A stretch of DNA of 18,451 nucleotides, from contig URBP01000038.1 in NCBI GenBank assembly GCA_900546105.1, positions 1 through 18,451 on the forward strand. The letters are read 5' to 3'. Positions 6,794-14,332 of this stretch are shown here, piece after piece. A model generated the notes under the pieces. It was given only the letters and a program-made list of their open reading frames with translations. It had not been told where the DNA came from and made no database searches. A program made the translations under genes and the position numbers. Every line of letters begins with the position of its first letter. Within the stretch, counting starts at the first letter, position 1. Source of the DNA: an uncultured Collinsella sp. GTDB lineage: Bacteria > Actinomycetota > Coriobacteriia > Coriobacteriales > Coriobacteriaceae.

Positions 6794-8347
6794 TTAGGCC
6801 TCGGTGGCGAGCACGCGACCCGTCATCTCGGCGGAAGGCTCAATACCAGCCATGGTGAGCATGGTCGGAGCGATATCGGAAAGACGGCCGTCCTCGATAC
6901 CGGTGAGCTGCGCCTTCTCATCAACGATGATGAACGGCACACGGTTGGTGGTGTGAGCCGTGAACGGATGCTTGGAACCGTCGGAAGCAACGTCAAACAT
7001 GTGATCGGCGTTGCCGTGGTCGGCGGTAATCAGCGCAAAGCCACCCTTGGCGAGAATCGCCGGGACAACCTTGGACAGGGCATCGTCAACAGCCTCGACG
7101 GCCTTAACGGCGGCGTCGAAGACACCGGTGTGACCAACCATGTCGCAGTTCGCGAAGTTCACGATGTAGAAATCAGCGCGATCCTCGTTGATGGCGGCGA
7201 CGAGCTTCTCGGTAACCTCGGGAGCGCTCATCTCAGGCTGCAGATCGTAGGTAGCAACCTTGGGGGAAGCGACGAGCACGCGCTCCTCGCCCTCCTTGGG
7301 CTCCTCGATGCCGCCGTTGAGGAAGAACGTCACGTGGGCGTACTTCTCGGTCTCGGCGGTATGCAGCTGCTTCAGGCCATTGGCGGCGATAACGTCGGCC
7401 AGGACGTTCTCGGGGAACGTCTTGGGGAAGGCGACCTCAACGTCAAACGTCGGATCGTACTCGGTCATCGTCACAAAGTGCGAAAGCTTAATCTGCTCGC
7501 GCTCAAAGCCGTCGAACTCCTTGTCCGTGAACACGCGGGTCATCTGACGAGCGCGGTCGGGACGGAAGTTGAAGAAGATGGCCGCGTCGCCCTCGTGGAT
7601 GCCCTCGTTGTGGGCAGCGAAGGGCTCGACGAACTCGTCGCCGCGCGGATCCTTCTCGTAGTAGGCCTTGATACCGGCAACGGGGTCGGTATCAGCATCG
7701 GACGCGTTGACCATGACGTCGTAGGCGCGCTGGATGCGCTCCCAACGATTATCGCGGTCCATGGCCCAATAACGGCCCGAGACGGTGGCAACGCGAGCGT
7801 CGCAACCGGTCTCCTCGGAGATCTTAGCCAGGAAGGCGCAGAACTCGCTCATGTAGCCGGCACCGGACTGCGGGTCGACGTCGCGGCCATCCATGAAGGC
7901 GTGGACGCGAACGGTCTTGACGCCATGCTGGGCAGCCATCTTGACCAGAGCCTCGACGTGGTTCATGTGAGAATGAACACCGCCAGGGCTCATAAGGCCC
8001 ATGAGGTGGAGAGTCTTGCCGTCAGCCTTGACGTCGTCCATGGCCTTGACGAAGACCTCGTTCTTGGCGATGGAGCCGTCCTTGATGGCGTTGTTGATGC
8101 GCGAAAGCTCCTGGAACACGATGCGGCCGGCACCGATGTTGAGGTGACCCACCTCGGAGTTGCCCATCTGGCCGTCGGGAAGGCCCACGTCCTCGCCCGA
8201 AGCACCGAGCGTGGTGTGAGGATACTTCTCGTACAGGCTATCAAGGAAGGGCGTCTTGGCAGCGGCGACGGCGTTCTCGCCATCGGCCGGAGCAAGGCCG
8301 CAGCCATCCATGATGATCAGGAGTGCAGGAAGATGACGCTGTGCCAT
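6794..8347 (-). CDS. gpmI: 2,3-bisphosphoglycerate-independent phosphoglycerate mutase
   Basis: This cytoplasmic enzyme interconverts 3- and 2-phosphoglycerate in lower glycolysis using two metal ions (usually manganese) and a phosphoserine intermediate. The 517-residue length is normal for the iPGM family. The alkaline-phosphatase-like N-terminus has the metal-binding Asp at about 14 (IIMDGCGLAP, where most family members read DGWG). The catalytic Ser is at about 64 in QMGNSEVGHLNIGAG. The phosphotransferase insertion contains VRVHAFMDGRDVDPQSG and FFNFRPDRARQ, and the C-terminal metal ligands are in NFANCDMVGHTG and LITADHGNADHMFD. The start is 5 nt after the tpiA stop, so the genes are co-transcribed. 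Inclusion of gpmI between tpiA and secG is a local variation on the common actinobacterial order. A strong terminator follows. Confidence 0.95.
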   Translation of the reverse strand: MAQRHLPALLIIMDGCGLAPADGENAVAAAKTPFLDSLYEKYPHTTLGASGEDVGLPDGQMGNSEVGHLNIGAGRIVFQELSRINNAIKDGSIAKNEVFVKAMDDVKADGKTLHLMGLMSPGGVHSHMNHVEALVKMAAQHGVKTVRVHAFMDGRDVDPQSGAGYMSEFCAFLAKISEETGCDARVATVSGRYWAMDRDNRWERIQRAYDVMVNASDADTDPVAGIKAYYEKDPRGDEFVEPFAAHNEGIHEGDAAIFFNFRPDRARQMTRVFTDKEFDGFEREQIKLSHFVTMTEYDPTFDVEVAFPKTFPENVLADVIAANGLKQLHTAETEKYAHVTFFLNGGIEEPKEGEERVLVASPKVATYDLQPEMSAPEVTEKLVAAINEDRADFYIVNFANCDMVGHTGVFDAAVKAVEAVDDALSKVVPAILAKGGFALITADHGNADHMFDVASDGSKHPFTAHTTNRVPFIIVDEKAQLTGIEDGRLSDIAPTMLTMAGIEPSAEMTGRVLATEA

Positions 8348-8352
8348 ATGTC

Positions 8353-9120
8353 CTACTCGCCTGCCTTGACGACCATAGAGGCGAAGTCGGCAGCCTTGAG
8401 CGAAGCGCCGCCCACGAGGGCGCCGTCAACGTCAGGCTTGGCGACGAGCTCGGCGATGTTGCCGGGCTTGGCAGAGCCACCATAGAGAACGCGGATGCCG
8501 TTAGCGAGCTCCTCGCCAAACATCTCCTTGAGGGTCTCACGGATAGCGCCGCAGACCTCCTGAGCGTCCTCAGCGGTAGCGGTCTTGCCGGTGCCGATGG
8601 CCCAGATGGGCTCGTAGGCGACGACGACCTGCTTGGGGCAGGTGATCTCAAGACCGGCAAGGCCAGCCTTGACCTGGTTCACGACGTGCTCGACATAGGT
8701 GCCAGCCTCGCGGACCTCGAGGGACTCGCCGCAGCAGAAGACGGGAACAAGACCGGCGGCAACGAGAGCCTTGGCCTTCTTGTTCTGATCCTCGTCGGTC
8801 TCGTGGAAGTAGTCGCGACGCTCGGAGTGACCGATGATGCAGTAGGTGCAGCCAGCGGACTTGAGCATGTCGCAAGAGGACTCACCGGTGAAGGCACCCT
8901 TGGCCTCCCAGTACACGTTCTGTGCACCGAGGGCGATGGGGGCAGCCTGAATGCGGTCATGAACCGTGGTGATGTCAATGGTCGGAGGGCAGACGAGCAC
9001 CTCGACGCCAGCCGGAACCTCGGGCAGAGCCTGAGCCAGCTCGTCGGCGAGCTTGGCGGCCTCGGCGACGTCGTTATTCATCTTCCAGTTACCAGCGATA
9101 AGAAGGGTGCGATTAGGCAT
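8353..9120 (-). CDS. tpiA: Triose-phosphate isomerase
   Basis: This cytoplasmic glycolytic enzyme interconverts dihydroxyacetone phosphate and glyceraldehyde 3-phosphate. The 255-residue TIM barrel carries all catalytic landmarks: Lys at about 13 in GNWKMN, His at about 98 in IIGHSERR, Glu at about 170 in YEPIWAIGTG, the mobile loop 6 that follows it, and the phosphate-binding LYGGSAKPGN and GALVGGASL near the end. The start at MPNRTLLIAG is chosen because longer reading frames add a non-homologous leader. It overlaps the end of pgk by 8 nt (ATGCCTAA), which implies coupled translation. The protein has more cysteines than many homologues (for instance SAGCTYC and PVFCCGE), which fits an anaerobe but proves nothing. 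Confidence 0.96.
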   Translation of the reverse strand: MPNRTLLIAGNWKMNNDVAEAAKLADELAQALPEVPAGVEVLVCPPTIDITTVHDRIQAAPIALGAQNVYWEAKGAFTGESSCDMLKSAGCTYCIIGHSERRDYFHETDEDQNKKAKALVAAGLVPVFCCGESLEVREAGTYVEHVVNQVKAGLAGLEITCPKQVVVAYEPIWAIGTGKTATAEDAQEVCGAIRETLKEMFGEELANGIRVLYGGSAKPGNIAELVAKPDVDGALVGGASLKAADFASMVVKAGE

Positions 9121-10303
9121 CGAGAAGCGCCTCCACTCCGGGCAGGGCCTTACCCTCGACGAGCTCCATGGAAGCGCCACCACCGGTGGAGATCCAGCTC
9201 ATCTTGTCGGCCAGGTTGAACTTGTTGACAGCCGCGACAGAGTCACCACCGCCGATGATCGAGGTGCAGTCGGCCTCGGCGACGGCCTCGGCGATAGCCT
9301 GGGTGCCGTGAGCGAAGTTGTCGAACTCGAAGACGCCCATGGGGCCGTTCCAGAACACGGTCTTGGCGCCCTTGACGGCCTCGGCGTAGAGTTCCTCGGT
9401 CTTGGGGCCGATGTCCATGCCCTCACGATCGTCGGGGATAGCGTCGGAAGCGACAACCTCGGGGACAGCGTCCTCGCCAAAGTGATCGGCAACGCGGTTG
9501 TCGATGGGGAGCAGGATCTTGACGCCCTTCTCCTCGGCCTTCTTGAGCATCTCGCCGGCGCGCTCGACCCAGTCCTCTTCCTTGAGGGACTGACCGACGG
9601 TCAGGCCCTGAGCCAGGAAGAAGGTGTAGGCCATGCCGCCACCGATGATCAGGGTGTCAGCGGAGTCAATGAGGTGATCGAGAACGCCGATCTTGGAGGA
9701 AACCTTGGAACCGCCGACGATAGCGACGAAGGGGCGCTCGGGCTCGGCGAAAATGCCGGTCAGCGTGTCGACCTCCTTCTCAAGCAGGAAGCCGGCGACG
9801 GCAGGCAGGTAAGCGGCGGGGCCCACAACGGAACCCTGGGCGCGGTGAGCGGTGCCGAAGGCATCGAGAACGAAGACGTCACCATAGGAAGCGAGCTTCT
9901 TGGCGATCTCGGGATCGTTCTTCTTCTCACGCTTGTCAAAACGGACGTTCTCGAGAACGAGGACCTTGCCCGGCTCGACGGCGGCAACAGCCTCAGCAGC
10001 CTTCTCGCCGTAGGTGTCGGCGACAAAGGCAACATCGAGACCAGAGAGCTCCGCGAGCTTCTTGGCGACGGGCTCGAGGGACAGCTCGGGCTGGAAGCCG
10101 GTGCCATCGGGACGGCCGAGGTGGCTCATGAGGATGACGCGAGCGTTGTGCTCAACGAGGTAGTTGATGGTGGGCAGGGCAGCCTTGATGCGGGTGGTGT
10201 CGCCAACGACGCCATCCTTGATAGGCACGTTAAAGTCAACGCGGACGAGAACGCGCTTGCCGTCGACATCGATGTCGCGGACGGTCTTCTTGGTAAAGGC
10301 CAT
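9113..10303 (-). CDS. pgk: Phosphoglycerate kinase
   Basis: This monomeric cytoplasmic enzyme makes ATP by transferring the acyl phosphate of 1,3-bisphosphoglycerate to ADP. The chosen start (MAFTKKTVRDIDVDGKR) gives 396 residues, normal for bacterial Pgk. An in-frame codon 36 nt upstream adds a leader unlike the family. AAAGG lies 11 nt before the ATG, a rather long spacing. Landmarks are RVDFNVP at about 21-27 and SHLGRPDG at about 60-67 for the acidic substrate, VGGSKVSSKIGVLDHL in the hinge region, NGPMGVFE, and the nucleotide-site SIIGGGDSVAAVNKF near residue 360. A terminator-like hairpin separates it from gap, so pgk-tpiA-gpmI may be expressed at a lower level than gap or partly independently. 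Confidence 0.96.
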   Translation of the reverse strand: MAFTKKTVRDIDVDGKRVLVRVDFNVPIKDGVVGDTTRIKAALPTINYLVEHNARVILMSHLGRPDGTGFQPELSLEPVAKKLAELSGLDVAFVADTYGEKAAEAVAAVEPGKVLVLENVRFDKREKKNDPEIAKKLASYGDVFVLDAFGTAHRAQGSVVGPAAYLPAVAGFLLEKEVDTLTGIFAEPERPFVAIVGGSKVSSKIGVLDHLIDSADTLIIGGGMAYTFFLAQGLTVGQSLKEEDWVERAGEMLKKAEEKGVKILLPIDNRVADHFGEDAVPEVVASDAIPDDREGMDIGPKTEELYAEAVKGAKTVFWNGPMGVFEFDNFAHGTQAIAEAVAEADCTSIIGGGDSVAAVNKFNLADKMSWISTGGGASMELVEGKALPGVEALLDA

Positions 10304-10326
10304 GTTTGCTTCTACCTTTCGTACGT

Positions 10327-10349
10327 GTCTGCCTCCCATTACGGCAGAC
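10327..10349 (-). promoter_or_regulatory. Small leader hairpin upstream of pgk
   Basis: GTCTGCC (10327-10333) pairs with GGCAGAC (10343-10349) around a 9-nt loop, between the gap-pgk terminator and the pgk ribosome site. It could hold the 5' end of a processed pgk-tpiA-gpmI message. No clear promoter boxes were found beside it. Confidence 0.4.
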
Positions 10350-10359
10350 GATTTCCTAT

Positions 10360-10406
10360 AAAAAGGGCGCGACCCTAGGGTGTAAGCCCTATAAGGCCGC
10401 GCCCTT
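10360..10406 (-). terminator. Terminator-like hairpin between gap and pgk
   Basis: On the minus strand AAGGGCGCG pairs with CGCGCCCTT, with an inner stem TAGGG/CCCTA, and five Ts follow (CCCTTTTTATAGG). It lies 37 nt after the gap stop. As pgk starts only about 57 nt later with no obvious promoter, this is best read as a partial terminator or processing site that leaves more gap message than pgk message. Confidence 0.8.
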
Positions 10407-10443
10407 CTTTAGACGCTCAACGAGCTATTCGCTAAAAGCTAAA

Positions 10444-11469
10444 TTAAGCAACGAACTTCTCGAAGTACTTGATGGTGCGGACCATCTGAGAGGTGTAGGA
10501 GTTCTCGTTGTCGTACCAAGAGGTGACCTGAACGAGGGTCTGGCCGTTGCCGAGGTCAGAGCACATGGTCTGAGTGGCGTCAAAGATGGAGCCGTGGGTC
10601 TCGCCGATGATGTCGGTGGAGACGATGTCGTCCTCGTTGTAACCGAAGGTCTCGGAGATGGTGGAAGCGTAGGCCTTCATAGCAGCGTTGACCTCGTCGA
10701 CGGTGACCTTCTTGTCAACGACAGCGTAGAGGTTGGTGATGGAGCCGGTCGGCGTCGGGACGCGCTGGGCGGCACCGATGAGCTTACCGTTGAGCTCGGG
10801 GAGAACCAGGCCGATAGCCTTGGCAGCACCGGTGGTGTTGGGGACGATGTTGACGGCGCAGGCGCGGCTACGACGCTTGTTGCCCTTGCGCTGCGGGCCG
10901 TCGAGCGGCATCTGGTCGCCAGTCCAGGCGTGAATGGTGGTCATGATGCCGGACACGATGGGAGCGAAGTCGTTCAGACCCTTGGCCATCGGGGCGAGGC
11001 AGTTGGTGGTGCAGGAAGCAGCGGAGATGATGTTGTCCTCAGCGGTCAGCGTCTCGTGGTTGACGTTGTACACGATGGTGGGCAGATCGCTGCCGGCCGG
11101 AGCGGAGATGACGACCTTCTTGGCGCCAGCGTTGATGTGGGCCTGGGCCTTAGCCTTGCTGGTGTAGAAGCCGGTGCACTCGAGAACGACGTCGACGTCG
11201 AGGTCGCCCCAAGGCAGGTTGTTGGCGTCGGCCTCCTTGTAGATCTTGATCTCCTTGCCGTCAACGGTGATGGAATCCTCGCCAGCAACGACCTCGTGAT
11301 CGCGAGCGTAGTTGCCCTGCGTGGAGTCGTACTTCAGCAGGTAAGCGAGCATATCGGGAGAGGTGAGGTCGTTGATAGCGACGATCTCGGAGCCCTCATG
11401 ACCGAACATCTGACGGAAAGCCAGACGACCGATGCGACCGAAGCCGTTAATAGCAACCTTTACTGCCAT
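10444..11469 (-). CDS. gap: Glyceraldehyde-3-phosphate dehydrogenase, type I (NAD-dependent)
   Basis: This cytoplasmic enzyme oxidises and phosphorylates glyceraldehyde 3-phosphate to 1,3-bisphosphoglycerate with reduction of NAD. The chosen start, MAVKVAINGFGRIGR, follows a near-perfect site (AAAGGAGACACA-ATG) and gives 341 residues; the frame stays open for 34 codons upstream but that part is not family-like. The Rossmann motif INGFGRIGR is at about 7-15. The Asp in AINDLT (about 34) fits NAD rather than NADP preference. The catalytic Cys is at about 153 in SAASCTTNC and the base His at about 180 in TTIHAWTGDQ. The loop PQRKGNKRRSRACAVNIVPNTTGAAK is the usual phosphate-site region. It is first in the glycolytic block, and a 14-bp palindrome lies upstream. 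Confidence 0.96.
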   Translation of the reverse strand: MAVKVAINGFGRIGRLAFRQMFGHEGSEIVAINDLTSPDMLAYLLKYDSTQGNYARDHEVVAGEDSITVDGKEIKIYKEADANNLPWGDLDVDVVLECTGFYTSKAKAQAHINAGAKKVVISAPAGSDLPTIVYNVNHETLTAEDNIISAASCTTNCLAPMAKGLNDFAPIVSGIMTTIHAWTGDQMPLDGPQRKGNKRRSRACAVNIVPNTTGAAKAIGLVLPELNGKLIGAAQRVPTPTGSITNLYAVVDKKVTVDEVNAAMKAYASTISETFGYNEDDIVSTDIIGETHGSIFDATQTMCSDLGNGQTLVQVTSWYDNENSYTSQMVRTIKYFEKFVA

Positions 11470-11603
11470 TGTGTCTCCTTTCGTAAGGCCCCCGCGAGCT
11501 ACAGCGCCCGCCGTTGAGGCCCACAAACTAACCACTCGCCTAATATACCTTTTTTTTGACTTGAATTTCACGAGAATGCTCGAAATTGAAAATCAAATTT
11601 ACG

Positions 11604-11617
11604 TTAAAACGTTTTAA
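11604..11617. promoter_or_regulatory. Perfect 14-bp palindrome upstream of gap, LacI-family-like operator
   Basis: TTAAAACGTTTTAA is its own reverse complement, with the central CG typical of LacI/CcpA-type operators. It lies in the 193-bp AT-rich gap between whiA and gap, 134 bp before the gap ATG and about 57 bp upstream of a possible -10 (TATATT on the minus strand, 11547-11542) that lacks a good -35. The palindrome is certain; its role as an operator is inferred. Confidence 0.5.
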
Positions 11618-11662
11618 AGAATAAAATAGCAGCTAAATCCGTGTATAAGTCGATACTTCAAA

Positions 11663-12592
11663 CTACCTGTTTACTTCAATGAGCTTTTCAAGCCTCAAAA
11701 CACGATGGTAGAGGGCCGACTTCGACAAGGGAGGGTCAGCCATCTCCCCTAGATCGCGCAGCGACAGATCGGGATAGCGCTCGCGTAGGTCGCAAAAGAC
11801 CGCCAAGGCGTCTGGAAGCGTGTCGCGCAAACCCCGCTGTTCGAGCTCATCGATCAACGCAAGCTGATGCTGGGCGGCACCCGCGCTTCTGGTCTGATTG
11901 GCCAGCTCGGCATTCACGCGACGGTTTACGTCGTTCTTAACCAATTTGACCGCGCGCGCTTCCTCAATCTCGGCAACGCTGCGCTTGGCTCCGACCAGCT
12001 TTAGGAGCTGCTCGATCTCCTCGGCGCTCTTAATGTACACGGCATACGACCCCCGCCGTGCATTAACACGAGCATGGACCCCAATCTGCTCCAACAGATC
12101 GCAAAGCCCCTTGGCATATTGCTCGCCCTGCACCGCGATCTCCAAATGAAAATCGCCGCGTGGATCGGCCACGAAGCCGCCCGCGATGAGCGCGCCGCGG
12201 ATATAGGCAAGTCTACAGCAAGGACGGGCAACAATATGTCGGGGAACACCAGCGACGAGCCCTCCCCTGCGGTCTAGAATGCCCAGCAGCACCAGAGCCT
12301 TGTCCAGGTCGGGTTGATCGGGCAGGGTAATGAGATAGTTACGGACCTTATGCAATACAGATTTGCGGACGGTGAACTCCGTTTTGAGCTTAAGGATACG
12401 ATGCGTCAGCGTGATCATCGTGCGCGCGACGGCTCCCGTCTCAGTCGCAACCGTCAAACGATACCGCCCAGAGCCGGTAAGCGAGAGCGTACCACTCACG
12501 CGCGTGAGGGCGGCAAGCGTCGACAAGTCGCAGTATTCACATTCGGGTTCGCAGCGCGCAAGCTCGTCGCGCACCTCAGCGGTAAACGACAT
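11663..12592 (-). CDS. whiA: DNA-binding protein WhiA
   Basis: WhiA is a DNA-binding protein conserved in Gram-positive bacteria. In Streptomyces it controls sporulation and division genes together with WhiB; in Bacillus it affects division and chromosome segregation. The 309-residue protein begins with the family-typical MSFTAEVRDELA. It has the degenerate LAGLIDADG-homing-endonuclease-like core (AYIRGALIAGGFV at about 129-141, with an upstream Cys-rich CEPECEYC) and a C-terminal helix-turn-helix region from about 240 (LSLRDLGEMADPPLSKSALYHRVLRLEKL). It starts 6 bp after rapZ and is surely co-transcribed with it. The usual yvcK gene is absent between them. The following gap promoter region is AT-rich and no clear terminator was found after whiA. 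Confidence 0.95.
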   Translation of the reverse strand: MSFTAEVRDELARCEPECEYCDLSTLAALTRVSGTLSLTGSGRYRLTVATETGAVARTMITLTHRILKLKTEFTVRKSVLHKVRNYLITLPDQPDLDKALVLLGILDRRGGLVAGVPRHIVARPCCRLAYIRGALIAGGFVADPRGDFHLEIAVQGEQYAKGLCDLLEQIGVHARVNARRGSYAVYIKSAEEIEQLLKLVGAKRSVAEIEEARAVKLVKNDVNRRVNAELANQTRSAGAAQHQLALIDELEQRGLRDTLPDALAVFCDLRERYPDLSLRDLGEMADPPLSKSALYHRVLRLEKLIEVNR

Positions 12593-12598
12593 GCAGGC

Positions 12599-13519
12599 CT
12601 ATGCCTTCGTGTTGGCGCGCGACAGGTCGCGGTGGGAGATGCTCACATGATACTGAGCGCCTTCCAGGTAACGGGCCGTGGCCTCGGCAATGGCAACGCT
12701 GCGGTGCTGGCCGCCCGTGCAACCGATGGCGATAGAAAGCTGCGGTTTACCCTCCGCGATATAGCCCGGCATCACTGTATCGAGCAGCTGCGTCCAGGCC
12801 TTCCAAAACTCCTGCGTCTTGGGATGGTCCAGAACAAAATCGGAGACCTTTTTATCGAGACCGGTCATCGTGCGCATCTCGGGATCGTAGAACGGATTAG
12901 GCAGGAAGCGGACATCGATCATAATGTCCGCCTCGACGGGCATGCCGTGCTTAAAGCCAAACGAGAACACATGGACGTCCATAAGCTGCTGGTCGGACAA
13001 CTCGGAGAACGCCATGCGCAATTTGTTGCGCAGGGCAGAGGTGCGCAGGCGGCTCGTGTCGATGATCATATCGGCTCGATCGCGCACACCCTGCAGCTGC
13101 AGGCGCTCGCGCTGAATCGCAACGGCCGTAGTCTCCCCCGGCTTGGCAATGGGGTGGCGGCGGCGGTTTTCGCTATAACGACGGATCAGCACCTCGTCAG
13201 AGGCCTCGAGAAACACGATGTCACAGCTCATCTCGCGCTCCTCGAGTGCGGTAACGGCATCGAGCAGCTCATCGAACAAGCCCTGGCTGCGCAGGTCGCA
13301 GGTGACGGCAAGATGCCTGCCCACGCCCGTATTGATGCCGACGAGCTCGGCAAGCTGGGCGATGAGACGCGGAGGCAGGTTATCAATGCAAAAATAGCCC
13401 ATGTCCTCGAACACGTGCATGGCCTGTGTGCGGCCCGATCCGGACATTCCGGTGATGATGACGATATCGGGGATGCGCTCCGAGCGCTCCGCCGCATCCA
13501 TGGCATCTCCCTTTTGCAT
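12599..13519 (-). CDS. rapZ: RapZ/YvcJ-family nucleotide-binding protein
   Basis: In enterobacteria RapZ binds small RNAs and glucosamine-6-phosphate and controls GlmS; in Gram-positives the family (YvcJ) is a GTP/ATP-binding protein of unclear role. The protein has a P-loop GMSGSGRT at about 24-31, with Arg where Lys is canonical, as in many actinobacterial members, followed by FEDMGYFCIDNLPP. A second nucleotide motif is in DIVFLEASDEVLIRRYSENRRRHP, with FGFKHGMPVEADIMIDVRFLPNPFY in the middle and the C-terminal IAIGCTGGQHRSVAIAE. Two starts are plausible: the ATG used here (GGGAGG upstream, 306 residues) or an ATG 18 nt later, also with a GGGAG. A terminator-like hairpin abuts its ribosome site. 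The link to amino-sugar sensing is notable beside nanE. Confidence 0.93.
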   Translation of the reverse strand: MQKGDAMDAAERSERIPDIVIITGMSGSGRTQAMHVFEDMGYFCIDNLPPRLIAQLAELVGINTGVGRHLAVTCDLRSQGLFDELLDAVTALEEREMSCDIVFLEASDEVLIRRYSENRRRHPIAKPGETTAVAIQRERLQLQGVRDRADMIIDTSRLRTSALRNKLRMAFSELSDQQLMDVHVFSFGFKHGMPVEADIMIDVRFLPNPFYDPEMRTMTGLDKKVSDFVLDHPKTQEFWKAWTQLLDTVMPGYIAEGKPQLSIAIGCTGGQHRSVAIAEATARYLEGAQYHVSISHRDLSRANTKA

Positions 13520-13532
13520 GTGCTGCCTCCCG

Positions 13533-13569
13533 AAAACAAGCGCGGGACCCAGCAACCCGGATCCCGCGC
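13533..13569 (-). terminator. Terminator-like hairpin between nanE and rapZ
   Basis: GCGCGGGA (13562-13569 on the minus strand) pairs with TCCCGCGC (13547-13540), extending inward by TCC/GGG, with an 8-nt loop and then TTGTTTT on the transcribed strand. It lies 51 nt after the nanE stop. Only a few bases separate its T-rich tail from the GGGAGG ribosome site of rapZ. It could end the nan transcript, act as an attenuator in the rapZ leader, or both. Confidence 0.65.
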
Positions 13570-13587
13570 GGTCAATTGCCTATATTG

Positions 13588-13593
13588 AGTATA
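13588..13593 (-). promoter_or_regulatory. Possible -10 box for rapZ-whiA
   Basis: TATACT on the minus strand matches five of six -10 bases and lies 27 nt after the nanE stop, upstream of the hairpin at 13533-13569. No good -35 box lies 16-18 bp upstream, so support is weak. If used, the hairpin would be part of the rapZ leader. Confidence 0.25.
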
Positions 13594-13620
13594 CCGCCCC
13601 GAGCGGATACGAGGTCTGTC

Positions 13621-14307
13621 TTACGCCTCAAGCGCAGCCTTGAACCAACTTGTAATACTCGTGGGGTGCGTGATGGCGGTGCCGACGACAACGGCCCAGG
13701 CGCCAGCATCGATCGCGGCGCGAGCCTCCTCGGGCGTATGCACGCGACCCTCACAAATGATGGGAAGGCCGGGGAATTCCTCAGTCGCCTGACGCAGGAG
13801 CGGCAGGTCGGGGCCATCGGCCATGGTGCAGTCGATGGCGGCGACGCCGTGAGAAAGCGTGGTGGATACCAGGTCAAAGCCCATGTCGACAGCACGGCGA
13901 ATATCCTCGATGGTGGCACAATCCGCCATCAGGAGCACACCTTCCTCGTGCAGCGGACGGAAGGTATCCTCGACCGTCTTGCCATCGGGGCGCGGACGAT
14001 CGGTGGCGTCGATCGCCACGATATCGGCACCGGCGGCAACGCAGGCGCGAGCATGGCGCAGCGTCGGCGTGATGTAAACGCCCTCGTGCCCATCCTTCCA
14101 CAGGCCGATAACAGGAACCTCACAGCGACCCTTAATGGCGGCGATGTCGGCAAGGCCCTGGCAGCGAATGGCGGCAGCGCCGCCGAGCTCGCAAGCACGA
14201 GACATTTGAGCCATGGTCTCGGGCGTACGAAGTGGCTCACCCATATACGCCTGAACGCTCACGACGAGCTTGCCCTTCAGGGATTGAATCAAAGGATCGA
14301 CGGTCAT
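13621..14307 (-). CDS. nanE: N-acetylmannosamine-6-phosphate 2-epimerase
   Basis: NanE converts ManNAc-6-phosphate to GlcNAc-6-phosphate, the step joining sialic acid and ManNAc breakdown to the amino-sugar pathway in the cytoplasm. The 228-residue TIM barrel shows the family marks: LVVSVQA (about 14-20), RCQG (48-51), the catalytic Lys at about 71 in GLWKDGHEG, YITPT, DIVAIDATDRPRP (96-107), MADCATIEDI, STTLSHG and the active-site Glu at about 186 in CEGRVHTPEEA, then VVGTAITHP. The ATG with GAGAAAGG upstream is preferred over an in-frame GTG 39 nt earlier, which lies inside the palindrome arm at 14333-14430. Neighbouring ROK kinase and aldolase genes fit the same pathway. Confidence 0.93.
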   Translation of the reverse strand: MTVDPLIQSLKGKLVVSVQAYMGEPLRTPETMAQMSRACELGGAAAIRCQGLADIAAIKGRCEVPVIGLWKDGHEGVYITPTLRHARACVAAGADIVAIDATDRPRPDGKTVEDTFRPLHEEGVLLMADCATIEDIRRAVDMGFDLVSTTLSHGVAAIDCTMADGPDLPLLRQATEEFPGLPIICEGRVHTPEEARAAIDAGAWAVVVGTAITHPTSITSWFKAALEA

Positions 14308-14332
14308 GTTCGACTCAACCTTTCTCAAAACA

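Noticed and set aside
6389..8485. Very long open frame on the plus strand opposite gpmI (and a similar one at 4436-6103 opposite oppA)
   Set aside because: It runs exactly antisense to clearly conserved genes, has low-complexity L/V/G/D-rich content and no recognisable domain. It is the known side effect of biased codon use in a GC-rich genome.
11551..11600. Terminator after whiA made from the CGAG-CATT-CTCG hairpin and nearby T8 run
   Set aside because: On the transcribed minus strand the run reads as As after the hairpin, so it cannot serve as a terminator for whiA, and no plus-strand gene needs one.
12314..13588. 424-codon plus-strand frame opposite whiA and rapZ
   Set aside because: Fully antisense to two well-recognised genes, R/H/A-rich, with no family motif and no ribosome site.
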